A stretch of DNA of 64,000 bases from Salinarimonas sp. (GCF_040111675.1 NZ_CP157794.1:4485501-4549500), one strand, 5' to 3'. Shown: positions 8,835 through 17,911, numbered from the stretch's first letter. Numbers and translations are program-made. Notes: generated from the letters alone by a model not told the origin.

Positions 8835-10565
8835 TCACGAGAGCCCCCGCCGCCGCCGCTCCGCCTCGTCCCAGGCGAAGAGCGGCTGGTAGTCCGGCAC
8901 GAAGCCGAGCCCCTTCTTCGCGTCGGAGGAGACCGCGTCCCCCGAGGTCGCGACGTCGACCAGCGCCGGCGCGTTCGCGAGCGCGCGGGAGAGCGCGCCC
9001 GGCAGGTCGGCGGGATCCTCCACCCGCTCGGCGTGGAGCCCGAGCGCGCGGGCCATGCCGGCATAGTCGGAATAGCGCAGCATGGTCCCGACGACGCGCC
9101 CGCCGTAGTTCGATTCCTGGTCGTAGCGCTCGATGTTCCAGGCGCCGTTGTTGGAGACGACGATCACCGGCTTCGCGCCGTGGCGCACCGCCGTGTCCAT
9201 CTCCATGGCGTTGAGCCCGAAGGCGCCGTCGCCGGTCACCGCGATCACCTGGCGCTCGGGGAAGGCGAGCGAGGCGGCCACCGCGTAGGGAACGCCGACG
9301 CCGAGGCAGCCGAAGGCGCCCGCGTCGAGATAGGTGCGCGATGCGAGCCCCACCCGCGCGAAGCTGAGAAAGTCCCCGCCGTCCGCGACCGCGATGTGGT
9401 CGGGCGCGGCGACCTCGCGCAGCGCCTCGAAGACGGCGAGCGGGTGGATGCGCCCGTCCGACCCGGTCCGCGGCGCGGCGCGGCCCGCGGGAGCGGTGCG
9501 GTCGCGCTGGCGCGCGCGCAGGCCTTCGGCCCAGGCGCGGTCGAGGCCGGACGCCCTCCCCTGCCCCGCCGCCGCGATCGCATCGAGCGCGAGCGCCGGC
9601 GTCGCCAGGAGCTCCGGCGCGCCGCGGCGGTTGTCGACGAGCTCGCCGGCGGTGTCGGCGATGCGCACGAAGCGGGCGTTCGGGAACACGGCCGGGGAGC
9701 CGTAGCCGAGCTGGTAGTCGAGCTTGCGGCCCACCGTGACGACGAGGTCCGCTTCCGCCATCACCGCGCCGCGCATGGCGCCGACGACGGCCGGGTGGTC
9801 CGCCGGCACGAGGCCGCGGCTCTCCTGGGTGTCGAGGTAGAGCGCGCCCGAGGCGTCGAGGAGGCGCACCAGCGCCTCGCCGGCGCCTGCCGCGCCCCGA
9901 CCGGAGATCACGACCGGCCGCCGCGCGGAGAAGAGCGCCTCGGCGGCCTCCGCGACGCCCTGCGGGTCCGGCGGCAGCACGCGCGTCGGCTTGGGGCGCA
10001 TCCAGTCGTCGAGGACGAGACCGTCCGGCACGCTCGTGCGCAGCACGTCGGTGGGGATCTCGAGATAGACCGGGCCGGGCTCGCCCATGTCGCCCATGGC
10101 GCGCGCCAGGGCCTCGTCGAGCTCGCGCAGCACCTGATCGGGGACGCGGGCGGTGCGGGCGAGCCGCGTGACGGGGCGCAGGATGTCGACGTGGGGGATG
10201 TCCTGCAGCGGCCCCATATTCGCCTGCGGCCGCGAGGTGCAGCCGCCGATGACGAGGACCGGCACGCGCGCGAGGGACGCGTTCGCCACGGCGGTCACCG
10301 TGTTGGTCACGCCGGGCCCCGCCGTCACCATGGCGACGCCGATGCCGCCGGTGAGCTCGGCATGCGCGTGCGCCATGTGCACCGCGGCGCATTCGTGGCG
10401 CACGTCGACGATGCGGATGCCGAGCCGCGCGGCGTGATCCCAGATCGGCTGGATGTGCCCGCCCTGGAGGCCGAAGACGCGGTCCACGCCGCGCGCGGCG
10501 AGGAAGCGGGCGATCCAGGCGGCGACGCTCTTCGGATCGGCGTTGAGATCGACGACGGCCGTCAT
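8835..10565 (-). CDS. Thiamine-diphosphate-dependent enzyme (acetolactate synthase / acyl-CoA lyase superfamily)
   Basis: This 576-aa protein has the three-domain ThDP architecture: an N-terminal pyrimidine domain with the activating glutamate (Glu58 in VRHECAAVHMA), a central Rossmann-like domain, and a C-terminal pyrophosphate domain with the GDGAFG...NN motif that binds Mg-ThDP. It belongs to the group containing acetolactate synthase, oxalyl-CoA decarboxylase and 2-hydroxyacyl-CoA lyase. It lacks a neighbouring regulatory IlvN subunit, so a biosynthetic acetolactate synthase is unlikely. Position between an acyl-CoA ligase and an acyl-CoA dehydrogenase suggests carboligase or lyase chemistry on a CoA ester or its product. 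Substrate unknown. Start ATG at 10565; the gap to the upstream ligase is 24 bp. Confidence 0.88.
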   Translation of the reverse strand: MTAVVDLNADPKSVAAWIARFLAARGVDRVFGLQGGHIQPIWDHAARLGIRIVDVRHECAAVHMAHAHAELTGGIGVAMVTAGPGVTNTVTAVANASLARVPVLVIGGCTSRPQANMGPLQDIPHVDILRPVTRLARTARVPDQVLRELDEALARAMGDMGEPGPVYLEIPTDVLRTSVPDGLVLDDWMRPKPTRVLPPDPQGVAEAAEALFSARRPVVISGRGAAGAGEALVRLLDASGALYLDTQESRGLVPADHPAVVGAMRGAVMAEADLVVTVGRKLDYQLGYGSPAVFPNARFVRIADTAGELVDNRRGAPELLATPALALDAIAAAGQGRASGLDRAWAEGLRARQRDRTAPAGRAAPRTGSDGRIHPLAVFEALREVAAPDHIAVADGGDFLSFARVGLASRTYLDAGAFGCLGVGVPYAVAASLAFPERQVIAVTGDGAFGLNAMEMDTAVRHGAKPVIVVSNNGAWNIERYDQESNYGGRVVGTMLRYSDYAGMARALGLHAERVEDPADLPGALSRALANAPALVDVATSGDAVSSDAKKGLGFVPDYQPLFAWDEAERRRRGLS

Positions 10566-10589
10566 GCGGCTCCTCCCGTGATGGTCTTC

Positions 10590-12176
10590 TCAGGCGCTCT
10601 CGCGCGACACGGCCCGCGCCGCGTTCCGCCCGGCGGCGACGAGGCTCTCGCGCAAGACGCCGTGCTGCACCTTCCCCGTCGCGGTGCGCGGGATGCCGTC
10701 CTCGGACACGAAGGTGACGCCGCGCGGGCGCTTGAAGCGGGCGATGCGCTCGGCGCACCAGGCGATCAGATCGGCCTCCGTCGCCGTCGCACCGTCGTGC
10801 AGCACGACGACGGCGTGGACGCGCTCGCCCCAGACGTCGTCCGGCAGGCCGACGACGGCCACGTCCTTGACCGTCTCGCAGGCGCCGAGCACCGCCTCGA
10901 CCTCGGACGGGTAGATGTTCTCGCCGCCCGAGATGATCATGTTCTTCTTGCGGTCGACGAGGCGCAGGTAGCCGTCGGCGTCCCGCACCGCCACGTCGCC
11001 CACCGTGCACCAGGCCCCGCGGAAGGCTTCGGCCGTCTTCTCGGGCAGGTTCCAGTAGCCCTCGAAGGTGGTGGGCGTGCAGGAGAACAGCTCGCCGGGC
11101 GTGCCGTCGGGCACCTCGTTTCCGTCATCGTCGAGGAGCTTCACCGGCGCGGAGCCGACGCATTCGCGCCCCACCGTGCCGAGATGCGTGAACTGCTCGT
11201 GGGGGTGCAGCATCGTCACCCAGCCCGCCTCGGACGAGCCGTAGAGCTCGAACAGGCCGGAATTGGGAAACATCTCCATGATCTCGCGCTTGGTGTCCGC
11301 TCGCGCGGGGGCAGAGGAGATCATCAGCTTCGTCATCCGCCCCAGATCGCGCGCGCGGGTCTCGCCGCGGGCATGCGCGAGCAGCATGACGTAGTGCGTC
11401 GGCACCAGCGAGGTGAAGGTCGAGCCCGAGCGCTCCATCACGTCGAGCGCGTGGGCGGGATCGAAGCTCGGGCGCGAGTAGATCGTCACCGCCGCGCCGC
11501 GATAGCTGAACGAGCAGAAGAAATTGAGCGAGTTGGCGTGGCACATCGGCATGACGAGGAGCGCGTCGTCGTCGCGCCCGATGCCGACCTCGATCTCGGT
11601 GACGAGCGCCACCATCGCCATGCCGCGATGGCTCCGGATCACTCCCTTCGGCTTGCCGGTCGTGCCGGACGTGTACATCAGCGCCCACGGGTCGGTGTCG
11701 GCGACCACGACCGCGGGCTCCGTCTCGGCGGCGTCGCGCACGAGATCCTCGTAGGCGCGCCACCCCGCGGGAGCCGGGCCGCCGAAATGGACGTAGCGGT
11801 CCTCCGCCACGCCGAGCGCGCCGCGCACCTCCTCGATCAGCCGGTGCAGCCCGTCCTCCGCGAGCACGCAGGCCGCGCCGCAATCCTCCAGGATGAAGCG
11901 CGCCTCCGCCGCGCCGAGGCGGAAGTTGATCGGCACGGCGATCAGCCCCGCCTTGGCGGTGGCGGCGTAGATCTCGGCCCATTCCAGGCGGTTGTAGGCG
12001 AGCACGGCGACGCGGTCGCCCTTGGCGAGCCCCAGGCCGAGGAGCGCGTTGGCGAGGCGCCGGGCGCGGGCGTTCCACTCCCCGAAGCCGAGCGACCGCT
12101 CGAGGTCGCGCGCGCCGAGCCGGTGCGGCGCGAGCCGCGCATGCGCGTCCAGGATCTGGCCGAAGGTGAGGAGCAT
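10590..12176 (-). CDS. Acyl-CoA synthetase (AMP-forming ligase)
   Basis: The 528-aa product is an ANL-superfamily ligase that activates a carboxylic acid with ATP to an acyl-adenylate and then the CoA thioester. Motifs are the phosphate loop YTSGTTGKPKG (168-178), YGSSEAG, the hinge region DRKKNMIISGGENIYPSEVE and the adenylation Lys (about residue 502 in TATGKVQHG). The chosen ATG at 12176 has GGAGGA 8 bases upstream; an in-frame start 24 codons earlier would translate across the operator-like palindrome and is rejected. It is the first gene of the ligase / ThDP enzyme / dehydrogenase / kinase operon and would commit the substrate. Similar to medium-chain and LvaE-type ligases; exact acid unknown. 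Confidence 0.91.
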   Translation of the reverse strand: MLLTFGQILDAHARLAPHRLGARDLERSLGFGEWNARARRLANALLGLGLAKGDRVAVLAYNRLEWAEIYAATAKAGLIAVPINFRLGAAEARFILEDCGAACVLAEDGLHRLIEEVRGALGVAEDRYVHFGGPAPAGWRAYEDLVRDAAETEPAVVVADTDPWALMYTSGTTGKPKGVIRSHRGMAMVALVTEIEVGIGRDDDALLVMPMCHANSLNFFCSFSYRGAAVTIYSRPSFDPAHALDVMERSGSTFTSLVPTHYVMLLAHARGETRARDLGRMTKLMISSAPARADTKREIMEMFPNSGLFELYGSSEAGWVTMLHPHEQFTHLGTVGRECVGSAPVKLLDDDGNEVPDGTPGELFSCTPTTFEGYWNLPEKTAEAFRGAWCTVGDVAVRDADGYLRLVDRKKNMIISGGENIYPSEVEAVLGACETVKDVAVVGLPDDVWGERVHAVVVLHDGATATEADLIAWCAERIARFKRPRGVTFVSEDGIPRTATGKVQHGVLRESLVAAGRNAARAVSRESA

Positions 12177-12206
12177 GCCCGACGTCCTCCGCCGCTCGCT
12201 CGCGTC

Positions 12207-12223
12207 TTGAATTCTGAATTCAA
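12207..12223. promoter_or_regulatory. Perfect 17-bp palindrome, candidate GntR (FCD) operator
   Basis: TTGAATTC-T-GAATTCAA is a perfect inverted repeat of 8-bp arms about one central base, strikingly AT-rich for this genome. It sits 30-46 bp upstream of the ligase start and downstream of the GntR gene. FCD-type GntR regulators bind short palindromes of this size. Assignment to the neighbouring regulator is inference. Confidence 0.6.
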
Positions 12224-12341
12224 TACGACGGAGTCTCTCCCGCGTCAAGGCTTCGGGCGTGCGGAAGGGCGCCGCGGCGCGACGGGCCGGCCACGGCCGG
12301 CGACGGGCATGGGACGCCGGGGCGACCGTCGGGCGCAGGCG

Positions 12342-13061
12342 CTAGCGGGCGGGCGTTTGCCGGCCGCCTCCGAACAGCGACGCGGCGCGCCCGGCGGCGA
12401 GCTCGGACAGGAGCGCCTGCTGGGCGCCGACGACGTGATCGGTCGCCAGACGCTCGGCTGTATCGCCGTCGCCGGCGACGAGGGCGTCGAGGATGTCGCG
12501 GTGCTGGCGCCAGACGAGCGCGCCGCGATCGGCGTGGGTGAGCACGCCGATCATCACGCGCCGCAGGAAGTACCAGTGCGGCTCGGCCGTGGTGCCGATC
12601 AGCGGATTGCCGGACATGCGGTAGACGAAGGAATGGAAAGCCACGTCGTGGCGCACCGCCTCTGCGGCGCTTCCCGCCTGCGCCGCCGCCTCGCCCTCGG
12701 CGAGGATGACGTCCCCCTCCTTCCGCAGCCGGGCGCGGAACGCGTCGTCCGCCGCCGCCCGCTCGGCCGTCAGCCGCGCGGCGAGCCGGTCGAGCACGAC
12801 CCGGATCTGGTAGTGGTTCTCCATCATCGCGGCGTCGAGCGGCGCCACGGTCAGCCCGCGCCCGCCGTGTTCGACGACGAGCCCGTCGGCCTTGAGAAGC
12901 AGCATCGCCTGCTGCACCGGCTGGCGCGAGACGCCCAGCGCGGCGGCGAGGTCCTCCTGCACGAGATGCGTGCCGGGCTGGAGCGCGCCGTCGCAGATGC
13001 TCTCGCGGATGGACGCGTAGACCTGCTCGGTCCGGCTCGGAACGCTCGCCAGGGGTTGCAC
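12342..13061 (-). CDS. GntR-family transcriptional regulator, FCD subfamily
   Basis: The N-terminal winged helix-turn-helix (about residues 10-75, with ESICDGALQPGTHLVQEDLAAALGV split over its helices) is followed by an FCD effector domain of about 150 residues carrying the usual metal-binding histidines (HDVAFH, WRQHRDIL, ATDHV). Such regulators bind a carboxylate or acyl ligand and usually act as local repressors. The GTG at 13061 gives a 239-aa protein of normal FCD length; an ATG at 13130 in the same frame would add 23 unconserved residues and has no ribosome site. It lies between the aldehyde dehydrogenase/polyamine operon and the acyl-CoA ligase operon on the same strand, so either may be its target. 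The palindrome at 12207 favours the ligase operon. Confidence 0.87.
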   Translation of the reverse strand: MQPLASVPSRTEQVYASIRESICDGALQPGTHLVQEDLAAALGVSRQPVQQAMLLLKADGLVVEHGGRGLTVAPLDAAMMENHYQIRVVLDRLAARLTAERAAADDAFRARLRKEGDVILAEGEAAAQAGSAAEAVRHDVAFHSFVYRMSGNPLIGTTAEPHWYFLRRVMIGVLTHADRGALVWRQHRDILDALVAGDGDTAERLATDHVVGAQQALLSELAAGRAASLFGGGRQTPAR

Positions 13062-13181
13062 GTCGACCTCGCTCGCTCTGCGGAACGCTGAATGCGGAAA
13101 ACAGATGGTGACGCATCGCGCATAGCGCAATTCACACCTGTCGTCACGCCTCCACGCCGCGCGCCGCGGCGGCGCGCCCGG

Positions 13182-14636
13182 TCACTCGTGCTTGATCATC
13201 ACGTGGCGGACGGCGGTGTAGTCCTCCAGCGCGTAGGCGGACATGTCCTTGCCGTAGCCGGACTGCTTCAGGCCGCCGTGCGGCATCTCGTTGACCAGCA
13301 TGAAATGCGTGTTCACCCAGGTGCAGCCGTAGCGCAGCCGCGCGGCCGTCGCCATGGCGCGGCCGACGTCCCTGGTCCAGACCGAGGAGGCGAGGCCGTA
13401 GGCCGAGTCGTTGGCCCAGCTCACGGCCTCCTCCACGTCGGAGAAGCGCGTGATCGAGACGACCGGGCCGAACACCTCCCGGCGGACGATCTCGTCCTCC
13501 TGCCGCGCGCCGGCGACGACGGTGGGGCGGTAGTAGAAGCCGTCATCGCCGTGGGCCGCGCCGCCCGTTGTGATCTCGATGTGCGGGTTCTCGCGGGCGC
13601 GCTCGACGAAGCTCGCGACGCGGTCGCGCTGGCGCAGGCTGATCAGCGGGCCGATCTCGTTCTGCGTATCGTCCTCGAGCCCGTAGGCGATCGAGGAGAC
13701 CGCCGCCGAGAGGTCGGCGACGAGCCGGTCGTAGATCTTCGGCCCGGCATAGATGCGGCACGCGGCGGTGCAGTCCTGCCCGGCATTGTAGTAGCCGAAA
13801 GCGCGCAGGCCCGAGACGACCTCCTCGAGATCGGCGTCGTCGAAGACGACGACCGGGGCCTTGCCGCCGAGCTCGAGATGGGTGCGCTTCACCGTGCGCG
13901 CGGCGGCGGCGAGCATCTTGCGGCCCGTCGCGACGTCGCCGGTGAGCGAGATCATGTCGACGCCGTCGTGGTGGATCAGGTGGTTGCCCACGGTCTCGCC
14001 GCGCCCCGGGACGATGTTGACGACGCCCGGCGGCAGCACGTCGGCGAGCACGCGCGCGAGCTTCAGCGCCGTCAGCGGCGTCTGCTCGGAGGGCTTGAAC
14101 ACGACCGTGTTGCATCCGCCGATCGCCGGCGCGAGCTTCCAGGCCATCATCATCAAGGGATAGTTCCACGGCGCGATCGAGGCGACGACGCCGATCGGAT
14201 CGCGGCGCACCATCGAGGTGTGCCCGGCCAGATATTCGCCGGCCACCGCCCCGGTCAGGCAGCGCACCGCGCCCGCGAAGAAGCGGAAGCAGTCGACGAT
14301 GGCGGGGATCTCGTCGCCCTTCGCGGCCCCGATCGGCTTGCCGCAATTGAGCGCCTCGAGCGCCGCGAAGCCGTCGGCCTCCGCCTCGATCCGGTCTGCG
14401 ATCGCGAGGAGCGCCGCGGAGCGCTCGGCCGGCGTCGTGCGCGACCAGGTCTCGAAGGCGGCGCGGGCGGCCGCGACGGCGCGATCGACCTGGTCCGTGG
14501 AGGCCTCGGGCAGCTCGAGGATCAGCGATCCGTCGCGCGGGTTGAGGATGCGCTCGGGCGCCTCCTCGCCGGGCTCGAAGGTGTCGCCGACGAGGAGGGC
14601 GGTGTCGAAGGCGGGGGTGGCGGCGGCTTGGTCCAT
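13182..14636 (-). CDS. Gamma-aminobutyraldehyde dehydrogenase-like aldehyde dehydrogenase
   Basis: The 484-aa NAD(P)-dependent aldehyde dehydrogenase has the catalytic Asn158 (PWNYP), general base Glu255 (LELGGKAP) and nucleophile Cys289 (GQDCTAAC). The C-terminal segment EDYTAVRHVMIKH closely resembles that of E. coli PatD, which oxidises 4-aminobutyraldehyde to GABA in the putrescine transaminase pathway. Context agrees: it follows potC, potB and potA for polyamine uptake with only 32 bp between it and potC. A GGAGGA ribosome site precedes the ATG at 14636. Substrate assignment combines family knowledge and context. No putrescine transaminase or amine oxidase is in the window. Confidence 0.9.
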   Translation of the reverse strand: MDQAAATPAFDTALLVGDTFEPGEEAPERILNPRDGSLILELPEASTDQVDRAVAAARAAFETWSRTTPAERSAALLAIADRIEAEADGFAALEALNCGKPIGAAKGDEIPAIVDCFRFFAGAVRCLTGAVAGEYLAGHTSMVRRDPIGVVASIAPWNYPLMMMAWKLAPAIGGCNTVVFKPSEQTPLTALKLARVLADVLPPGVVNIVPGRGETVGNHLIHHDGVDMISLTGDVATGRKMLAAAARTVKRTHLELGGKAPVVVFDDADLEEVVSGLRAFGYYNAGQDCTAACRIYAGPKIYDRLVADLSAAVSSIAYGLEDDTQNEIGPLISLRQRDRVASFVERARENPHIEITTGGAAHGDDGFYYRPTVVAGARQEDEIVRREVFGPVVSITRFSDVEEAVSWANDSAYGLASSVWTRDVGRAMATAARLRYGCTWVNTHFMLVNEMPHGGLKQSGYGKDMSAYALEDYTAVRHVMIKHE

Positions 14637-14668
14637 GAGGGTCCTCCCGGAGAAGCTCTGTACGGGTC

Positions 14669-15583
14669 TCATTTGCCCTGGCCGGCGGTCTCCTCGCCGC
14701 CGCGGGTGAGATGGAAGGCGATCAGGATCGGCACGAAGGTGAGGATCACGACCACGATCGCGACGACGTTGGTGACGGGGCGCTGGCGCGGGCGCACCAG
14801 CTCCTGGAGCATCCAGATCGGCAGGGTCGATTGCTGGCCGGCGGTGAAGGTCGTCACGATCACCTCGTCGAAGGAGAGCGCGAAGGCCAGCATGCCGCCG
14901 GCGAGCAGCGCCGAGCCGAGATTGGGCAGGAGCACGTAGCGGAAGGTCTGGAAGGCGTTGGCGCCGAGATCGGCCGAGGCCTCCAGGATATGCACGGAGA
15001 TGCGCCGGAAGCGCGCGATGGCGTTGTTGAAGACGATCACGATGCAGAAGGTCGCGTGCCCGAGCACGATGGTGAAGGTCGAGAACGGGATGTCCATGAC
15101 GTGGAAGGCCGAGCGCAGGGACATGCCGGTGATGATGCCCGGCAGCGCGATCGGCAGGATGATGAGCAGCGAGATCTGCTCGCGGCCGTAGAACGAGGTC
15201 CGCGCCATCGCCGCGGCGCAGAGCGTGCCCAGCACCAGCGCGAGCACGGTCGAGACGACGGCGACGCGCAGCGACAGGTAGAGCGGCGGCCAGACGTCCT
15301 CGCGGTTCCAGGTGACCTCGAACCATTCGAGCGTCAGGCCCGGCGGCGGGAACTGGTAGGTCCGCTCCTCGGTGGTGAAGGCGTAGAGGAAGATCAAGAG
15401 GATCGGCAGGTGCAGGAACAAGAGGCCGGCGATGGCCGCGATCGTCAGCGGCAGCGGCGGGCGCCCGACGACGCCGTCGTCGGCGCGACGCCGCCACCGT
15501 CTCGGGGCGGCCTTTCCGGGCAGCGCCTCGGGGGCGCGCTGCTCGAGCACGGGGGCCTCGGCGCGGGTGGCGTCAGAGCGCAT
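14669..15583 (-). CDS. Polyamine ABC transporter permease (PotC type)
   Basis: This 304-aa inner-membrane protein has about six hydrophobic helices and the binding-protein-dependent permease EAA loop (EASADLGANAFQTFRYVLLP), which docks with the ATPase. It starts within the end of the upstream permease gene (11-bp overlap), typical of PotB-PotC pairs. An Arg/Pro-rich 40-residue cytoplasmic N-terminus precedes the first helix and is longer than usual. With the ATPase at 16532 and the binding protein at 18962 it would import putrescine or spermidine. Confidence 0.9.
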   Translation of the reverse strand: MRSDATRAEAPVLEQRAPEALPGKAAPRRWRRRADDGVVGRPPLPLTIAAIAGLLFLHLPILLIFLYAFTTEERTYQFPPPGLTLEWFEVTWNREDVWPPLYLSLRVAVVSTVLALVLGTLCAAAMARTSFYGREQISLLIILPIALPGIITGMSLRSAFHVMDIPFSTFTIVLGHATFCIVIVFNNAIARFRRISVHILEASADLGANAFQTFRYVLLPNLGSALLAGGMLAFALSFDEVIVTTFTAGQQSTLPIWMLQELVRPRQRPVTNVVAIVVVILTFVPILIAFHLTRGGEETAGQGK

Positions 15584-16532
15584 CGAACGCCCCCTTGCGC
15601 TTGGCGATGGCCAGATAGACCAGCATGATCAGGATCGGCACCATGGCGAAGGCGGCGGCGAGCGGGATGTTCCCGGCCGTGCCCTGGAGCTGGTAGACCG
15701 CCTGGCCGATGAAGCGGCGCGAGGAGCCGATGATCTGCGGGATGATGTAGTCGCCGAGCGTCAGCGAGAAGGTGAAGATCGAGCCCGCGATCACGCCGGG
15801 CATGGCGAGGGGCAGGATCACGTGCCGGAAGGTCTGGCGCGAGGAGGCGCCGAGATCGGCGGAGGCTTCCAGCATGCTCTTCGGCACCCGCTCGAGCGCC
15901 GCCTGCATCGGCAGGATCATGAACGGCAGCCACACGTACAGGAAGACGAGGAAGGTGCCGATGTAGCTCGTCGACAGGGACGCGCCGCCGATCGTCGGCA
16001 GGGCAAGCACCGCGTTCAGGATGGCGGACGCGCCGAGCCCCTCGAAGGCCCAGGAGACGATGCCCTCCTTCGCGAGGATGAGCTTCCAGGCGTAGACCTT
16101 GACGAGGTAGCTCGACCAGAGCGGCAGCATCACGCCGATGTAGAAGGCGGCCTTCCAGCGCCCCCTCGCGTAGCGCGCGGCGAAATAGGCGATCGGGAAG
16201 GCGACGATCGCGGCCGCGAGCGTGACGCAGGCCGCCATCGTGACTGTACGTACGATGATGTCGAAGTTCGACGGCCGGAACAGCTCGGCATAGGTCCGCA
16301 GCGTGAATTCCGGCACGACGAGGCCGGAGAACTCGTCGATCGCGTAGAAGCTCTGCAGGAGCAGCGCCGCGAGCGAGCCGAGATAGACGATCCCGAGCCA
16401 GGCGAGCGGCGGCGCGAGCAGCAGCGCCAGCAGGAGCCGCGGGCGGCGCCAGAACAGGTCCGAGACCCGGTCCGCGAGGCCGCGCACGGGCAGGATCGCC
16501 GCCGCCGGGCTCGTCTCCGGACGCGCCAGCAT
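15573..16532 (-). CDS. Polyamine ABC transporter permease (PotB type)
   Basis: The 319-aa protein has six or seven predicted membrane helices and the EAA loop EASADLGASSRQTFRHVILP. Its ATG at 16532 shares a base with the TGA of the ATPase gene (TGATG), so the two are translationally coupled. It is the larger of the two permease subunits and has the long periplasmic loop after the first helix expected of PotB. It forms the heterodimeric channel with the product of the next gene. Confidence 0.9.
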   Translation of the reverse strand: MLARPETSPAAAILPVRGLADRVSDLFWRRPRLLLALLLAPPLAWLGIVYLGSLAALLLQSFYAIDEFSGLVVPEFTLRTYAELFRPSNFDIIVRTVTMAACVTLAAAIVAFPIAYFAARYARGRWKAAFYIGVMLPLWSSYLVKVYAWKLILAKEGIVSWAFEGLGASAILNAVLALPTIGGASLSTSYIGTFLVFLYVWLPFMILPMQAALERVPKSMLEASADLGASSRQTFRHVILPLAMPGVIAGSIFTFSLTLGDYIIPQIIGSSRRFIGQAVYQLQGTAGNIPLAAAFAMVPILIMLVYLAIAKRKGAFDAL

Positions 16533-17524
16533 CAGGGCGCCTCCATGACGTGCAGCGCCTCGGGCCGGAAATCGAGGCCGACCATGGAGCCGTGCGCCGG
16601 CGGCGTCTCGCCGGGGCCGACGAGGGCTGCGATCTCGAAGCCGCCGATATCGGCGGTGATGCGCGTGCCCGCCCCGAGATAGCGCAGCGCCGTCACCCGC
16701 CCGGCGAGCCGACCGTCGGCCTGCGGCGCGACGCGGATCGCCTCCGGCCGCAGGCTCGCCCAGGCGGACGCTCCGCCGATCCGCGCCGTCACCTCCGGCG
16801 GCAGCACGTTGGAGGAGCCGACGAAATCGGCGACGAAGCGCGTCGCCGGCCGCTCGTAGACCTCCGCCGGCGTGCCCACCTGCACGACCTTGCCGTGGTC
16901 GAACACCGCCACCCGGTCCGCCATGGAGAGCGCTTCGCCCTGGTCGTGGGTGACGAAGACGAAGGTGATGCCGAGGCGCTGCTGCAGCGCCTTGAGCTCG
17001 TCCTGCATCTGCTCGCGCAGCTTCAGGTCGAGCGCGCCGAGCGGCTCGTCCAGCAGCAGCACGCGCGGCTGGTTGACGAGCGCGCGGGCGAGCGCCACGC
17101 GCTGGCGCTGGCCGCCGGAGAGCTGGGCGGGCTTGCGGTCGCCGTAGCCCTCGAGCTTGACGAGGGCGAGCATGTCCTCGGCCGCGGCGTGGCGCTTTCC
17201 CTTGTCGACGCCCTTGACCATCAGCCCGTAGGCGACGTTGTCGCGCACGTTCAGGTGCGGGAAGAGCGCGTAGTCCTGGAACACCGTGTTGACGTTGCGC
17301 CGGTTCGGCGGCGTGCGGCTCGCGTCCTCGCCGAAGATCCGGATCACGCCGGCGGTGGGCTTCTCGAAGCCCGAGATCAGCCGCAGGCAGGTGGTCTTGC
17401 CGGAGCCCGAGGGACCCAGCATGGCGAAGAACGAGCCCTCTTCGATGGCGAGATCCACGCCGTCGACGGCGCGCACGGGCCCGTAATGGCGTGCGACGGT
17501 CTCGAAGGCGACGGCGTGGGTCAT
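16532..17524 (-). CDS. Polyamine ABC transporter ATP-binding protein (PotA type)
   Basis: The 330-aa ATPase has Walker A GPSGSGKT (37-44), the signature LSGGQRQR, Walker B LLLDEP and the switch His in VTHDQ, followed by a TOBE-type C-terminal domain of about 90 residues, as in PotA and other CUT1/MOI-type importers. It energises the two permeases that follow. Upstream, where the binding-protein gene would be expected to join it, an IS110-family element has inserted, so its transcription now depends on a promoter within or after the insertion, or on read-through. Confidence 0.92.
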   Translation of the reverse strand: MTHAVAFETVARHYGPVRAVDGVDLAIEEGSFFAMLGPSGSGKTTCLRLISGFEKPTAGVIRIFGEDASRTPPNRRNVNTVFQDYALFPHLNVRDNVAYGLMVKGVDKGKRHAAAEDMLALVKLEGYGDRKPAQLSGGQRQRVALARALVNQPRVLLLDEPLGALDLKLREQMQDELKALQQRLGITFVFVTHDQGEALSMADRVAVFDHGKVVQVGTPAEVYERPATRFVADFVGSSNVLPPEVTARIGGASAWASLRPEAIRVAPQADGRLAGRVTALRYLGAGTRITADIGGFEIAALVGPGETPPAHGSMVGLDFRPEALHVMEAP

Positions 17525-17911
17525 GGGGTGTCCTCGATTCCTTTGGGGGGATCACCACCGTCATCCCCGGCCGGAGCGAGCGAAGCGAGCGCAGGGGAAG
17601 GGGACCCAGCGCAAGGAGTCTTCGCGCCGCAGGCGCTCTATCGGCGGCGACCAGCCGCCTGGGCGGCGGCGGCAGAGCGCCTTCGGCGCAGCACTATCGC
17701 GCTGGGTCCCCTTGTATCTTCGTCGGCGACCTTGAGCGCTGCTAAGCTTGGGGTTGCGACGGGGTCGGTAGCAGCCGACCCCGTCGCGGGCGGGACGCGC
17801 TCGTGAGTCCCCTCTGGCCGACAACCGTGGGAAGCCTGGGACGCCCGCCCTGTCGCACGCGACCGCACAGTCGCTTGGTCTCCAACGATCGCATGCGCAA
17901 GGAAGGCTACC
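17525..17911. other. 387-bp gene-free stretch: repeat arm plus IS left end
   Basis: No coding sequence is supported here. From 17560 it holds the left 153 bp of a dispersed palindromic repeat, and from 17713 the left end of the IS110-family element with its candidate bridge RNA. The short reading frames across it are side effects of GC skew. Confidence 0.8.
17735..17911 (+). ncRNA. Candidate IS110 bridge RNA
   Basis: Position upstream of the transposase is where IS110-group elements encode the bridge RNA. A 13-bp perfect hairpin lies at 17756-17787 (loop TAGCAG). A 7-bp stem GGGCGGG (17788-17794) / CCCGCCC (17844-17850) encloses a loop with GTCCCCT (17807-17813), identical to the left target flank with core, and GGGAAG (17829-17834), the complement of the right flank. 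A second, imperfect stem (17854-17861 / 17890-17897) encloses ACAGTCGCT (17867-17875), identical to the IS right end with core. A right donor guide is not clear; CAAG at 17898-17901 is possible. The ends of the RNA are approximate. Confidence 0.62.

Noticed and set aside
8835..10565. Biosynthetic acetolactate synthase (ilvB)
   Set aside because: No small regulatory subunit or ilv genes; placed among acyl-CoA enzymes.
8808..13091. 1427-codon plus-strand frame
   Set aside because: Lies opposite four well-supported genes; low-complexity translation.
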